DNA of 64,000 bases from a virus, in IMG/VR virus record IMGVR_UViG_3300034374_005671, positions 1 to 64,000 of that record. One strand, written 5' to 3'. The translations under genes were made by a program, and so were the position numbers. This document shows, in pieces, positions 16,286 to 26,843 of the stretch. Each line of letters starts with the position of its first letter. The first letter of the stretch is position 1. Below the pieces are notes generated by a model. The model searched no databases, was not told the DNA's origin, and was given only the letters and a program-made list of their open reading frames with translations.

Positions 16286-19200
16286 TGAAGCCACAAAGAG
16301 AAGTCGGAGTAGCTAAACAAGGCATGAATAAGGACATTCACGTAACGTCCTTAAATGAAAATTCATATATTCATGCCCTCAACGCTAATTTTCAAGGTCA
16401 AGACGGAGACTCTGTTAACTTACAGAACGAAGAAAGTAATATTCTTTGCTCTAAGTTTGTTGAGGGGTTTCACGTTATTGGGGTACAGCATGACAACACA
16501 GGGGAAAGGACATACTTCTTTTTAACTAATCCAACTACTAGAGAGTCTGAAATAGGTTATATAGCTGACCTCGAGAATCAAATATCTTTCACAGACACAA
16601 TACAAGAATGCGACTGCGACATTAAATCTTTACTTTCTAGTGGGTTAGAAAGCGTAGCCCAAGTTGCTACCTGTACTTATGTGACATTAATAGCTGACCA
16701 TGGGACCAAGCCCTGTCAAGGAAGTTCCGAAGGGGCAGGGTGCCTAGGTTTCAATGTTAACTATCCTATATCCTCAATAATCAAACAAGAAAAATGTGGG
16801 GATGTATTATATTTCACAGATGACCTCAACCCTAGAAGACGAGTAGAAGTTGCAAAGCCTGAGCAGTATAATAAGAAAACTGTATTTTGTGATGACGACA
16901 CAGACCCCGCCTGTGATTGCGGTAGAAAGGAAGTAACTGTTTGTTTTAACTGCGATAAACTAAATATTTTACCAAGTAGTGAGAAACTTTGCATAGATAT
17001 TCTTGGTAGTGTTGTAGGAGGTAAAACAAGGCACGGTCAGTATCTTTTCTTTGCAGGGTACTGTGACTCCCAAGGTAACCTCGTAAATAACTATGTTGCT
17101 GCTTCGGGTGCCTGTTCTATAAACGATGAAAACAGAGAAGTTTATCAACAATTTGAATTAGACACTCTAACTAATTTATCTATAAAACTAAAGATAAATA
17201 ATTTAGACCCATCTTTTGACTACTATAAAGTAGCAGTATTACAGCGAAACGCTGTGGATGGAGCAGAGAATGCTTTTGTAGTAGATATCCTCCCAACGTC
17301 TACTAGTGAATTACTTTACTCAGGAAGTCAAGAGTTACAACCTATAGATGCTAGAGAACTAGTAAGAGAGTTACCTGACTACCTAACAGCTAAAACAGTA
17401 ACGCAAGCAAACAATCAATTATTCTTTTCTGACCTTGAGGCTCGCCCTGACCCTAACTTGCAACCTGTTGTCAACTTTATGGGGCAGTTTGCAAAATGGA
17501 GAACAGCTATTTCAGAAGAAGGCTTATACAAAACTACTAGAGGCACAGGTTCTTTTAAGGGGTACATGAGGGATGAAGTAGTGCCTTTCGGTATTAGATT
17601 CGTTACTAACCAAGGATACAAAACTCCAGTATACCCACTAATACCTAGAGTAGCTACAGACCTTGGTGATAAGTATTTTGATAGTCACCATGCAACACAT
17701 GGAGCGACTCTTATACAAGCAATTGCAAACGCTTCATCTAAGAAAGCTTTAGAGCTTGATTTACCTGCATATGGAACTAATTTGGCAACTAGTCCTTGGA
17801 TAAACGATGTTTATTCTGTTTTAAAGAACGGTAATAATGGATGTGCAAACGAAGAAAGAATTTATAAGTGGCAGTTCTACAATACAGCCACTAACTTAGG
17901 CCCGATTCCCAACGCTAACTGCTCAACTGCAGACTTCACTACAGTCTACAAACTTGTAGAAAGAATTTGTGTTACTGATAGAATAGGAGATAATTCTATT
18001 AGAATAAATCAAGCTAACGCACCTATAGTAATAGATGTAGATGAAGACGAGTATGATTATACTACTTTCTTTAACTTTGTAAATGACAGGCAGGAAGATA
18101 TTGAAAGAGCCTATCTGCTTGGCACACCTGCAGAAAAAGCTATATTAGCTTTCTTACTAAAAGATAGCTATAAAGAAGGTGGGCTAAAAGAGGGAGAAGT
18201 GGTTTGTTGTGACCCAGATACCCCAGAGAGCTTGTTTGATGAAGGATGTGATTTAGATGATTTAAGTCCTTCTGATGAAATCGTAGACTTTTTGTCTTTT
18301 GACGAAATTAATGGAGCTACACCTGAACTAAATGAGGTTCCTGTAAAATGCCAAGACATATCAAGACCCCCTACACCTGATGTAGATTCTTTTGTAGAGA
18401 CTGATAGTGAGGGTGACCCTAAAAACGACAATGAAGATAATGCGATTAAGTACGGCCCTGACCCCGATAACCCTGAAAATGAAACTGATGAGTACGAATT
18501 TTGGGTAGCAGATAGAAAAGACACCAATAAACACGATTTTGTTTTTAAAAGAACTAAATCTTTGTTTGGTAAAGACAGCTGTGATGATGCTCAGTTTCTA
18601 GCTACAAATTACGAAGGAGAAGGAACATATCCATATACTTTCCACATATCTCCACTATTTCCTGAATTGGATATAAACACCGATAACTTTTCTACAAGTC
18701 CAGACACACCTATTCCTTTAGATACAAATTCTCCTTATCATCAAATCATACAACTAGTAGATAACACGTTGCCTGCAGGATTTGGGGGAGCACTTGACTT
18801 CATATCTAGAACAGCAGAAGAGCTTCCGTTTAGAAGTCTTGCAGCACCAGGAGTAATAGGTACAAATCCCACTCAAGTTCCTCATAATTGGTTTAGAAAA
18901 TTTCCAAATCAACCATTCAATGCAGGTAATATAACTTTTCCTATAGATGTATTAACAGGAGAACCTCTTGGCGATAGAATAAAAAAAGATAATTGTTATC
19001 AAAAAGGCGACATTTTTGAAGGTGGGTTTTTCACTAAGAATCAGTCTATTTCTTGGTCGGGAGGGTCTAGTGGAAGTTTTATAGGGGGAGCGTTAACAAG
19101 CTTTACCCCATTCCCAGCTTTACCTAATCAGGGATTTCTAGGTAGGAATGCGATATTCTTCAAAATAAAAGTAGATAAAACAAAACCCACTTTGGTTATA

Positions 19201-22200
19201 TCACTATCCGATATAGCAAACGGACCAAAGGCTAAAAACAAAAAAGATTGTTTGTGGTATCCTGCTTTTGTTAGAGTTTCCCTATATAAAAATTGTGATA
19301 TTGATTATACTGATGCGTTTGCCCATACCATACCTAATATAGACAACACTAATACTGTCTGGGAAAGATGTGGAGGATATACAGGTAACGACCCATTCAT
19401 AGACCAAAATTCTTTTTTGTATAGAATGGGCTCAAGAAGGGCTTCTGGTGGAAGAATACCTGATGGAGATATAAATAAAATAGTTATCCACTTAGCTGAT
19501 AACCCTACTATGTTTGATGGTGTAGACGAAATAATAGTCGCAGTGGACACACCTCTTGTTTCAGTCACTCATATGGGACGGAACAATAGGTCAGACTATG
19601 GTGGCGCAGGGTTAGGCTCTGCTGGTCTACAGGCTAATCATACAAAACAGTATTTTTATGCTTCAGGTACTTGGGGTACGTTAAATATAAAAGCTGATTA
19701 TCCTCCAATAGACAAGATAGAATTGATAAATGGGGGAGAACTTGCAATAAACCTAGAGAAAACTTGTGTATTTGAGACTAGATGCCCTTTTAAAGTGTAT
19801 GAAGACTTAGTTTGCAATCCTGTACCATTTGAATATGGTAACTTCTCATATTGGGAGTCTACCCTTAACTATCCAAACAATAATTTCTTGTATGATAGTC
19901 AAAGCGTGGTGATTACCGAGGCAGACATCCCACCTGATATCAGGACTGAGTTCCAAAACGTATTTACAAATGGTGCCCCTGCTGCAGGACAGCCTTACGT
20001 ATTATCAGATGCTGCTGACTTTAGTTGTAAGCCAATTAGGCACTTCAAGTTCCCTGACTTCAACACAGCACCTGCATTTGACCAAGATGCTATACCATTC
20101 AGAAAAAACAATATATTCCCTATTGGATTACACTTGGATAATGAAGTAATTGAGGCTTTCCTTGATATTGCTGTAAATAATAATTACATAAATCAAGAGT
20201 TTAGGGATTCTATAACTCACTACGAAATATTTAGAGGGGATACTAAATTTGATAGGTCTGTTATAGCCAAAGGGTTATTGTATGATATGTATCAGTATCC
20301 TGAGTATGAGTTTTCTACAGAAGACTCTAACACAGACAATAATGCTTGGTTTAGTAATTTCCCTTACAATGACCTTTCTAACAACAAGTTATTGTATCAA
20401 GACGAAGACAGAACTGAATACATCCCCCACCCTTTTAGGAATTCAAGAGCTGGGGCAGCTCGTAAATCTAACTACAAATATACTTTCCACTCTCCTGAGA
20501 CTAGCTTTGATAAGCCTATACTACCTTTTGAAATGTATGTGGAGTCTCACTTTACGGGGCAGAGTAGAGGGTCGTTTGTGGCTGTAAAGAATCACCCTGT
20601 CTTCACAGTACTATCACCAAGAGCACATAGGTTGGCCAAGATACTAGCGGCTACAGAAACGTCTTTTGAAGTTCTTGCATTGAGTACAGAACTTTTTATA
20701 CAGGTCCAACAAGCTTCAGGAGGTGTGATACCTATTGGTAAGGTAGCAGCTTGGATAGCTTGGGCCATACTTGCTGGTTCTGCTGTGGCGAGTTCTATAC
20801 CTGCAGGTAGACGAAGAAGAGTGGAGTGGGAAGAAATATTTTACAATAGAGGAGAGCGACATAACTTTGCTTACTATTATTCCTCAGTAGGATATTACAA
20901 TCAATTCTCTAGAGCAAACAACGATGAGTTCAATACTTATGGACTGGTGGGAGATAAGCTTAGAGGACTAAAAGAAAGACTGTATATTAAAGATGGTAGA
21001 TACAGAATAGACGAAGCATTTGACAGTCAACCTACTGTCATAAACAATACCTTTAGAGAGTCTTCTGTATTCTTAAGTCTAGGTTCCGAAGTAGAATCTA
21101 CTTTAGAACAAGATTCTAACTTTAACTACTCATTTAATTTAGAACCACCTGCCGCTATAAGAAATAGAGACAATAGTAGATATGCAGCTAGTGACCACAC
21201 TTGTGTAAATGTAGGGGATAGAACACCAGAAACTACTAGAAGTATTGCATCTCCTTATGTCTCATTAAAGCAGTTTATCCCAAATCAGCATGGAAACATA
21301 AATGATTTGAGATACATATACACTTCATACTGTGGCAAGTTGGGAACAGACAACTCTTGTGATATAGTTTATGGAGGAGATACATTCATCAATAGATTCT
21401 ACATAAAAAGAAAGTTCCCATTCTTCTTAGCACCTATGATAGATGGTAACAATTCTTTACCTGACCTCATACCTTTTAACTATCAAGACGTTAGAAATAT
21501 TGGGTATCCTAAGTATTACTTAAACTACCGAATGAGTGAGAGGGATGAAAGCACAAGTCTAGGTAGTATACCTAATATGGTGTCTGACTATGAGTTAGAT
21601 TGTTTCTCGAAAGGTAACAAATATATTGTTCCTCCGTCCAAGTTTTACTTGTACTATTACGGTATACCAGGATTTATGGTAGAGTCAGCCATGAACCTAG
21701 ATTTCCGATACGGAGAGAACGAAACAGACAAAGGATATTATCCTGCTCAGTCTGACTTCTATAACTGGACTCAAGAAAGTGTAGTACCTATTAGAGAAGA
21801 CAATCAATATTTCTACTGGAATGTATACTCTACTGAGAATGATAGAGTTGGATACAGGTACTTACCTGATAATTATGACCCAGCAGAGTTTAATTGTAGA
21901 TTTGACCATTATGATAGAACTATCTACTCATTGCCTGATACAAACGAGCAAGACCTCTTAGATAATTACAGAGTCTTTTTGGCTAATAACTTCTACGATT
22001 TCGGTAGCAAGTACGGACCTTTGAAAGCCCTGCATAGTATAGAGTCTGCTAAGGTTCTAGGTTTATTTGAGAATGGTGTGGTAGTATTTAATGCATACAG
22101 CACTATCCAAGCTACAACCGATGACTATTTGGTTGGTAATGCAGGTATATTTGCAAATAGACCCCAAGAGTACTTTAAATCAGACCTAGGGTACGGAGGA

Positions 22201-23373
22201 ACTCAACACACAGCGTTTGCCACTTGCCAGTACGGACATTTTTGGGTTGATGCCAAGAGAGGCAGAGTATACTCTGTTCAACCAGGAGGTGCAGGTATGC
22301 AAGAGATTTCTCAGAATGGCTTAGGTAATTGGTTTAGAGAAAATCTTCCATTTAGAATAAAGAAACAGTTCCCTAACATATCAGACAATATGATAGACAA
22401 TCCATATGAAGGATTAGGCATATCAATGGTATGGGATGATAGATACTCAAGATTATTCGTCACCAAGCTAGATGCCAAAGTAAAATCAGGTATCACTATA
22501 TACGATGGACCTAAAGAAACACTTCCATGTGTACCAGGAGGGTCTATCACAATTGACGTTAGATACGAAGATGATAAAGAAAAGTTAGATTTTTGGTATC
22601 TTTCTCCATCTCCGTTCTGCGAAGGACCGACTTTAGTACACCCACAAACTCATCCAAACATATTTGACTCTGCTTCTTGGACTGTATCGTATAGTCCTAT
22701 TACAAAGTCATGGGTGTCTTTCCACTCGTTCTTACCTAACTATTATGTAGCTCACAATAACTACTTCTCTTCAGGACTTAATTTCGGTTCTAATTCAGGT
22801 ATTTGGAATCACTTACTTGGTAGTAATCAAACGTTCCAAGTATACTACGGAACACTGTACCCTTGGATTATTGAGGTACCTGTGAAGCAGAACTACAACA
22901 CAAGAATGTACGAAGACTTCTCGTATCGACTTGATGTTAGGAGATACAGCAATGAGTATGATTATCACTATTTCCCTGAAAACTTTGATACAGCTGTATT
23001 CTACAATGACAGAGAATCTACAGGTTTGCTAAACCTTATAACTCAACAACAGAACAATCAACAACAATTGATTGAATTACCTAGATTTACTGGTAGTGGA
23101 GTTGATATATTAGCTACTAAATCAGACTATACTTGGTCAGTAAACTTCTTCCTAGATAACCTTAGAGAGAATCATACCTTACCAATATGGAATCATGCAG
23201 TAAACAATGTAGGTAAGAGCCTAAATGCAACAGCATTTAACTATCAACCTACATTCAAAAACCATATTAGAGGACAGTATCTCATTGCTAGGCTATCTCA
23301 GAATAATGAGTCCCGACTCAAGTATATCTTTGAACACTTCATTTCCGATTCACTACTTTACGATGCTTATTAA
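16285..23373 (+). CDS. Giant P22 gp10-like stabilisation protein ('muzzle'), 2362 aa
   Basis: The N-terminus contains GMNKDIHVTSLNENSYIHALN and, later, NEESNILC and a VQHDNTGERTYFFL strand. This is the characteristic start of the P22 gp10-type tail accessory factor / crAss muzzle family: 'GMNxD ... L-x-x-N-x-Y-x-x-A-x-N' followed by beta-propeller blades. The family forms the distal end of the tail tube. At 2362 residues this copy is several times longer than P22 gp10, with many Cys-containing loops. An acidic, Pro/Asp/Glu-rich insertion covers about residues 580-770. One hydrophobic helix near residue 1490 (KVAAWIAWAILAGSAVASS) is followed by arginines. A well-folded, aromatic-rich C-terminal third follows. 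Confidence 0.85.
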   Translation: MKPQREVGVAKQGMNKDIHVTSLNENSYIHALNANFQGQDGDSVNLQNEESNILCSKFVEGFHVIGVQHDNTGERTYFFLTNPTTRESEIGYIADLENQISFTDTIQECDCDIKSLLSSGLESVAQVATCTYVTLIADHGTKPCQGSSEGAGCLGFNVNYPISSIIKQEKCGDVLYFTDDLNPRRRVEVAKPEQYNKKTVFCDDDTDPACDCGRKEVTVCFNCDKLNILPSSEKLCIDILGSVVGGKTRHGQYLFFAGYCDSQGNLVNNYVAASGACSINDENREVYQQFELDTLTNLSIKLKINNLDPSFDYYKVAVLQRNAVDGAENAFVVDILPTSTSELLYSGSQELQPIDARELVRELPDYLTAKTVTQANNQLFFSDLEARPDPNLQPVVNFMGQFAKWRTAISEEGLYKTTRGTGSFKGYMRDEVVPFGIRFVTNQGYKTPVYPLIPRVATDLGDKYFDSHHATHGATLIQAIANASSKKALELDLPAYGTNLATSPWINDVYSVLKNGNNGCANEERIYKWQFYNTATNLGPIPNANCSTADFTTVYKLVERICVTDRIGDNSIRINQANAPIVIDVDEDEYDYTTFFNFVNDRQEDIERAYLLGTPAEKAILAFLLKDSYKEGGLKEGEVVCCDPDTPESLFDEGCDLDDLSPSDEIVDFLSFDEINGATPELNEVPVKCQDISRPPTPDVDSFVETDSEGDPKNDNEDNAIKYGPDPDNPENETDEYEFWVADRKDTNKHDFVFKRTKSLFGKDSCDDAQFLATNYEGEGTYPYTFHISPLFPELDINTDNFSTSPDTPIPLDTNSPYHQIIQLVDNTLPAGFGGALDFISRTAEELPFRSLAAPGVIGTNPTQVPHNWFRKFPNQPFNAGNITFPIDVLTGEPLGDRIKKDNCYQKGDIFEGGFFTKNQSISWSGGSSGSFIGGALTSFTPFPALPNQGFLGRNAIFFKIKVDKTKPTLVISLSDIANGPKAKNKKDCLWYPAFVRVSLYKNCDIDYTDAFAHTIPNIDNTNTVWERCGGYTGNDPFIDQNSFLYRMGSRRASGGRIPDGDINKIVIHLADNPTMFDGVDEIIVAVDTPLVSVTHMGRNNRSDYGGAGLGSAGLQANHTKQYFYASGTWGTLNIKADYPPIDKIELINGGELAINLEKTCVFETRCPFKVYEDLVCNPVPFEYGNFSYWESTLNYPNNNFLYDSQSVVITEADIPPDIRTEFQNVFTNGAPAAGQPYVLSDAADFSCKPIRHFKFPDFNTAPAFDQDAIPFRKNNIFPIGLHLDNEVIEAFLDIAVNNNYINQEFRDSITHYEIFRGDTKFDRSVIAKGLLYDMYQYPEYEFSTEDSNTDNNAWFSNFPYNDLSNNKLLYQDEDRTEYIPHPFRNSRAGAARKSNYKYTFHSPETSFDKPILPFEMYVESHFTGQSRGSFVAVKNHPVFTVLSPRAHRLAKILAATETSFEVLALSTELFIQVQQASGGVIPIGKVAAWIAWAILAGSAVASSIPAGRRRRVEWEEIFYNRGERHNFAYYYSSVGYYNQFSRANNDEFNTYGLVGDKLRGLKERLYIKDGRYRIDEAFDSQPTVINNTFRESSVFLSLGSEVESTLEQDSNFNYSFNLEPPAAIRNRDNSRYAASDHTCVNVGDRTPETTRSIASPYVSLKQFIPNQHGNINDLRYIYTSYCGKLGTDNSCDIVYGGDTFINRFYIKRKFPFFLAPMIDGNNSLPDLIPFNYQDVRNIGYPKYYLNYRMSERDESTSLGSIPNMVSDYELDCFSKGNKYIVPPSKFYLYYYGIPGFMVESAMNLDFRYGENETDKGYYPAQSDFYNWTQESVVPIREDNQYFYWNVYSTENDRVGYRYLPDNYDPAEFNCRFDHYDRTIYSLPDTNEQDLLDNYRVFLANNFYDFGSKYGPLKALHSIESAKVLGLFENGVVVFNAYSTIQATTDDYLVGNAGIFANRPQEYFKSDLGYGGTQHTAFATCQYGHFWVDAKRGRVYSVQPGGAGMQEISQNGLGNWFRENLPFRIKKQFPNISDNMIDNPYEGLGISMVWDDRYSRLFVTKLDAKVKSGITIYDGPKETLPCVPGGSITIDVRYEDDKEKLDFWYLSPSPFCEGPTLVHPQTHPNIFDSASWTVSYSPITKSWVSFHSFLPNYYVAHNNYFSSGLNFGSNSGIWNHLLGSNQTFQVYYGTLYPWIIEVPVKQNYNTRMYEDFSYRLDVRRYSNEYDYHYFPENFDTAVFYNDRESTGLLNLITQQQNNQQQLIELPRFTGSGVDILATKSDYTWSVNFFLDNLRENHTLPIWNHAVNNVGKSLNATAFNYQPTFKNHIRGQYLIARLSQNNESRLKYIFEHFISDSLLYDAY

Positions 23374-23375
23374 TT

Positions 23376-26300
23376 ATGATTAGACTAGATTTAAATAAAA
23401 AGTTAACTAAGGCTGAAAACGGTACAGTTATACCTGTAGCTAGACATCAAAATTATTTTACAGTTGACCCATTTGGGGAAGGTCTAGATAGACCAAATAA
23501 TAATTTGTATGATGAGAGAAATAGGGGAGGAAGTAATGCATATTCTGCACCAACTTCAGGAGGGCAAGGGTTCTATGGAGAAGCTACTAGAAATAGAACA
23601 AATGCAGATGCAATAGTACAAAGCCAAATAGCACAAGAAACTCAAGCAAGAATTGACGAGGAAAAAGAAAGACAACAAGAGATAGACCGAAACACCCTGG
23701 CTCCATATAGTTACTATAGGAAGTATGATTTAGATAAAAAGCCTATTGCTGGTTATTCTCCTGGAACCCCAGGACACACATTTGCATTGTATGGAGAGGA
23801 TATAAAAAATTATCAGTACGGATTCGACAGTGCAGAAGATAACATTGCATTAGCGAATCAGTTAAGAGGCATATATACAGATTACACAGGCTCCGAAAGG
23901 CAAGAAAAATTAGATGCTCTTAGAGATGCACAGTATCAAAGATACCTTATGAATCCTGAACGTTTGGCGGCTATGGACCAAGATATAGCATATAATGAAG
24001 GTATACAGTCTAACGTAGATAGGGATTTTGGACCAGGTGTTGATAATGCTAGGGCTGATGTTAATAATTTTAGGTATCAAATGAGATGGGACCCTTTATT
24101 ATGGCAAGATAAAAAATTACCTCCTAAAAACATAAACTACAATAGTTTAAATTCACAAATACACACTACTCTTGGTACTTTGGGAATGGTTCCAGTATTT
24201 GGAGAACCTTTTAACTTGTTAGATGCAGGGTTATACCATCTTGAAGGAGATAATTTCAACAGAAATCTATCACTAGGCTCTATGATACCCTTTTTAGGAA
24301 ATGCTACAGGAGGTGCTCAATTGGCTAGAAAAGGATTTCAATATGGAAAAAATTTCTTTAGGAGGGGAGCATCTGCAGCTCCTACGATAGCGAGAGGAGC
24401 TACCAATATTCCTTCTCCTCAATTTAGAGGAGTAAATAGACAATTATTTCAATCGGATATAGATTATGGAAAATCATTAGGGCTAGACATTAATAATGTA
24501 GATGACTTAATGAAGAATTATAATTTAAGAAACAGAACATACAGAGCGATTGATGTAAATCCTAATACATTTAATGACCCAGGATTCAGACAAGCCGCAA
24601 CAAATGTAGGGGTTGATGTAGAGGACGTTGATGCACTTACAACATATATGGGCTCATCAGTTCCTTACAAAAGGATAGGCAATGTATACACAGAGGGTTT
24701 ATTGAAAAACACGGGAGATAGCAAATCATTTATGTTCACATCTCCAAACAAAGACTTTACTACAAATTACATTAGAAATGCAGATAATCCCTATGTTTTT
24801 AGGTACCCCATATTTAATGATGATGTTACTAACCTAACTAATACTGATATACTAAACAGAATACGTTATGGTACGAGAGATAATTTCAGTAATGTTGGAC
24901 AATTTGGACAAGAATTACCATATGAGTTTTTATTACGTAATCCAGATGCAGCAAAAAGTCTAGGTAAAGGACAAATAGTATCAATGCCACCTAGTGGTAA
25001 TAAACCTTTTGTACAGACAAACACCATACAGTTTGTAGGTAATAGAGGAGATGCAATAATAGACCCTAGTAAAGTTGAATTTATGTCACCTTCTAACCCT
25101 GCTTTTGTTGACTTCCAACAGGGAGGTACGGCAAGAAGACATCAAGATGCAGAACCTCTAACATTAGAGCAAAGGGCAGAAGCTATGGGCGAGAACCCAG
25201 AGTACGCTAGAAACGTACAAAAAATGCTTGATGAGGGGGCAACTATACAAGAGTTAGCCGCCAGAAGAGTAGGTACTGTAAGTGGTTTATCTAAGTTATT
25301 CCCTGATGCTGAAATGGGGACTGCGCCTGAACGAAGTTCAAGCAGAAGCACTAGTAGTTCTAGTAGTCGGGGAGGCGGGTCTGATGTAGAGTCCAGAGCA
25401 GCTGAATTTAATATGTCCCCCGAAAAGTTTGTTGGGTACTACAACAGGGGGGCAAGAATGATTAACGAAGGTAAGAGTATAGATGATTTAGTTAAAATGG
25501 GATATGGCACAAGAGGAGCCTTATCAAGAATGTTCCCAACTGCCCCTACTGAAACAGTTAAGGTGGAGGAAACACCAGAAAAATCTTCAAATCTTGATAA
25601 TTTATCTCAAGAAGAGATTAATGCTCTTTGGGTGCAAATGGGGAATGATATTAAAGATGCTCCAAAGGCAAAGAACCCTGAAGGTACCCGTATAATGAAA
25701 GATTTTCAACCAATAGGATTTCTTGATTACACTCCCCCTCCTCCAACAGTAAATGAAGATTTAGATATACTTAATTCTGCTGCTTCTTTTTCTTCGCAAT
25801 CATTAGACGAAATAAGTACTCCCGACATTTTTAAAGAGAAAAAAGAAGTACAACCGCCTGGTAGCGGGACAGTTCTGCCTGGAAGAAGAAATATCTTTAC
25901 AGGGGAGTATGTAAGACCCGCAGAAGGTAAAGATATTTTTGAAGCTACAGGAGAATTTTTTAATAGAAATATTGTAGAACCTATTGAGGGTTTTGTAGAT
26001 AAAAACATCATACAACCTTTCGAAGAAAAGTTTATTGAACCTATACAAGAGGAAATTGAATTTGCACAAGGAACTTTTAGCCCAGAAGTACAAAAAGATT
26101 TAGCGGCTCTTGAGTCTAGTGAAAATCAACAAAAAATAGCAATGGAGATTCTTCTGAATCCCGACCTCACTATACAAGATGCGTTGAGGGATAGTGGTTT
26201 TACTCATGCAGCTCAGGCTATGGATGATGTAGAATACCTAGAAGAAAATTATGGAGATTGGTATGATTGGTATTTAGACCAAGGTACTACGGCTAAAGCA

Positions 26301-26768
26301 CTTAAGAATATAGGAGAATTTGTATCAGGACAGGACCTTGACGTTCCTCAAGAAGCCCAGGAAGGCATTTCTGCAGGCAGAGAATTTTCTAGAATGAAGG
26401 ACTTTACTGGTATAGAGTTCTTGTCTGACCCTTGGGTTGCAGACAATTACGGTGACCAAATATTTGAATCAGTTATGGGTTACAAACCAGAAGAGGGAGA
26501 ATATGAAGAAGCCCTTCCAATGATACAGGATTTAATAGAAATCCAACAGTTGATGGCTGAACAGGGTTTTGATATTAGTGAAATATTCCAACAAGGAGGT
26601 AAAATAAAACTAGACCTTGAAAAAAAATTAGGAGTAGATATAGACAAGCTAGACCCTTTACCAATAGGTACATCCTACAAATCCCGTAGGTTTTTCCAAG
26701 AAAATCCTCTTGCAGCCATAGCATATGGTAAAAATCCTTTTAGAAAAGCAGGCTCTCCACCAAGATAA
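23376..26768 (+). CDS. Giant virion protein with possible ADP-ribosyltransferase-like segment, 1130 aa
   Basis: The gene follows the muzzle gene by 2 bases. The first 270 residues are polar and helical. A hydrophobic, Gly-rich segment near residues 300-320 (LGSMIPFLGNATGGAQLA) precedes a domain at about 385-570. That domain has TYRAIDVNP, SKSFMFTSPNKDFTTNYI, YVFRYPI and GQELPYEFLL in an order reminiscent of R-S-E ADP-ribosyltransferases. Two tandem copies of a 45-residue helix-turn-helix-like unit follow (ending GLSKLFPDAE and ALSRMFPTAP), at nt 25160-25330 and 25395-25550. FQQGG occurs twice. The last 400 residues are acidic and helical. I infer a packaged, possibly injected protein; the enzyme call is weak. 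Confidence 0.65.
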   Translation: MIRLDLNKKLTKAENGTVIPVARHQNYFTVDPFGEGLDRPNNNLYDERNRGGSNAYSAPTSGGQGFYGEATRNRTNADAIVQSQIAQETQARIDEEKERQQEIDRNTLAPYSYYRKYDLDKKPIAGYSPGTPGHTFALYGEDIKNYQYGFDSAEDNIALANQLRGIYTDYTGSERQEKLDALRDAQYQRYLMNPERLAAMDQDIAYNEGIQSNVDRDFGPGVDNARADVNNFRYQMRWDPLLWQDKKLPPKNINYNSLNSQIHTTLGTLGMVPVFGEPFNLLDAGLYHLEGDNFNRNLSLGSMIPFLGNATGGAQLARKGFQYGKNFFRRGASAAPTIARGATNIPSPQFRGVNRQLFQSDIDYGKSLGLDINNVDDLMKNYNLRNRTYRAIDVNPNTFNDPGFRQAATNVGVDVEDVDALTTYMGSSVPYKRIGNVYTEGLLKNTGDSKSFMFTSPNKDFTTNYIRNADNPYVFRYPIFNDDVTNLTNTDILNRIRYGTRDNFSNVGQFGQELPYEFLLRNPDAAKSLGKGQIVSMPPSGNKPFVQTNTIQFVGNRGDAIIDPSKVEFMSPSNPAFVDFQQGGTARRHQDAEPLTLEQRAEAMGENPEYARNVQKMLDEGATIQELAARRVGTVSGLSKLFPDAEMGTAPERSSSRSTSSSSSRGGGSDVESRAAEFNMSPEKFVGYYNRGARMINEGKSIDDLVKMGYGTRGALSRMFPTAPTETVKVEETPEKSSNLDNLSQEEINALWVQMGNDIKDAPKAKNPEGTRIMKDFQPIGFLDYTPPPPTVNEDLDILNSAASFSSQSLDEISTPDIFKEKKEVQPPGSGTVLPGRRNIFTGEYVRPAEGKDIFEATGEFFNRNIVEPIEGFVDKNIIQPFEEKFIEPIQEEIEFAQGTFSPEVQKDLAALESSENQQKIAMEILLNPDLTIQDALRDSGFTHAAQAMDDVEYLEENYGDWYDWYLDQGTTAKALKNIGEFVSGQDLDVPQEAQEGISAGREFSRMKDFTGIEFLSDPWVADNYGDQIFESVMGYKPEEGEYEEALPMIQDLIEIQQLMAEQGFDISEIFQQGGKIKLDLEKKLGVDIDKLDPLPIGTSYKSRRFFQENPLAAIAYGKNPFRKAGSPPR

Positions 26769-26790
26769 TTTACGTCATAATTTGTAAATT

Positions 26791-26813
26791 ATTTGGTTAT
26801 ATCAAATATGTTT
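26791..26813 (+). promoter_or_regulatory. Putative promoter, copy B of a shared motif
   Basis: ATTTGGTTATATCA followed by AATATGTTT is an exact 14-base match, plus near-matching flank, to the motif at 14132. It lies in the 75-base AT-rich gap before the 829-aa gene, 53 bases upstream of its ATG. There is no obvious terminator before it, so it would add transcripts to readthrough from upstream. Confidence 0.6.
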
Positions 26814-26843
26814 TTTATATTCGTATTTATTCTCTAAATCAAT

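Noticed and set aside
18020-18080. DVDED in the muzzle protein as an RNA-polymerase motif
   Set aside because: It lies at the start of an acidic, Pro-rich insertion and continues with more Asp/Glu; the rest of the protein is gp10-like.
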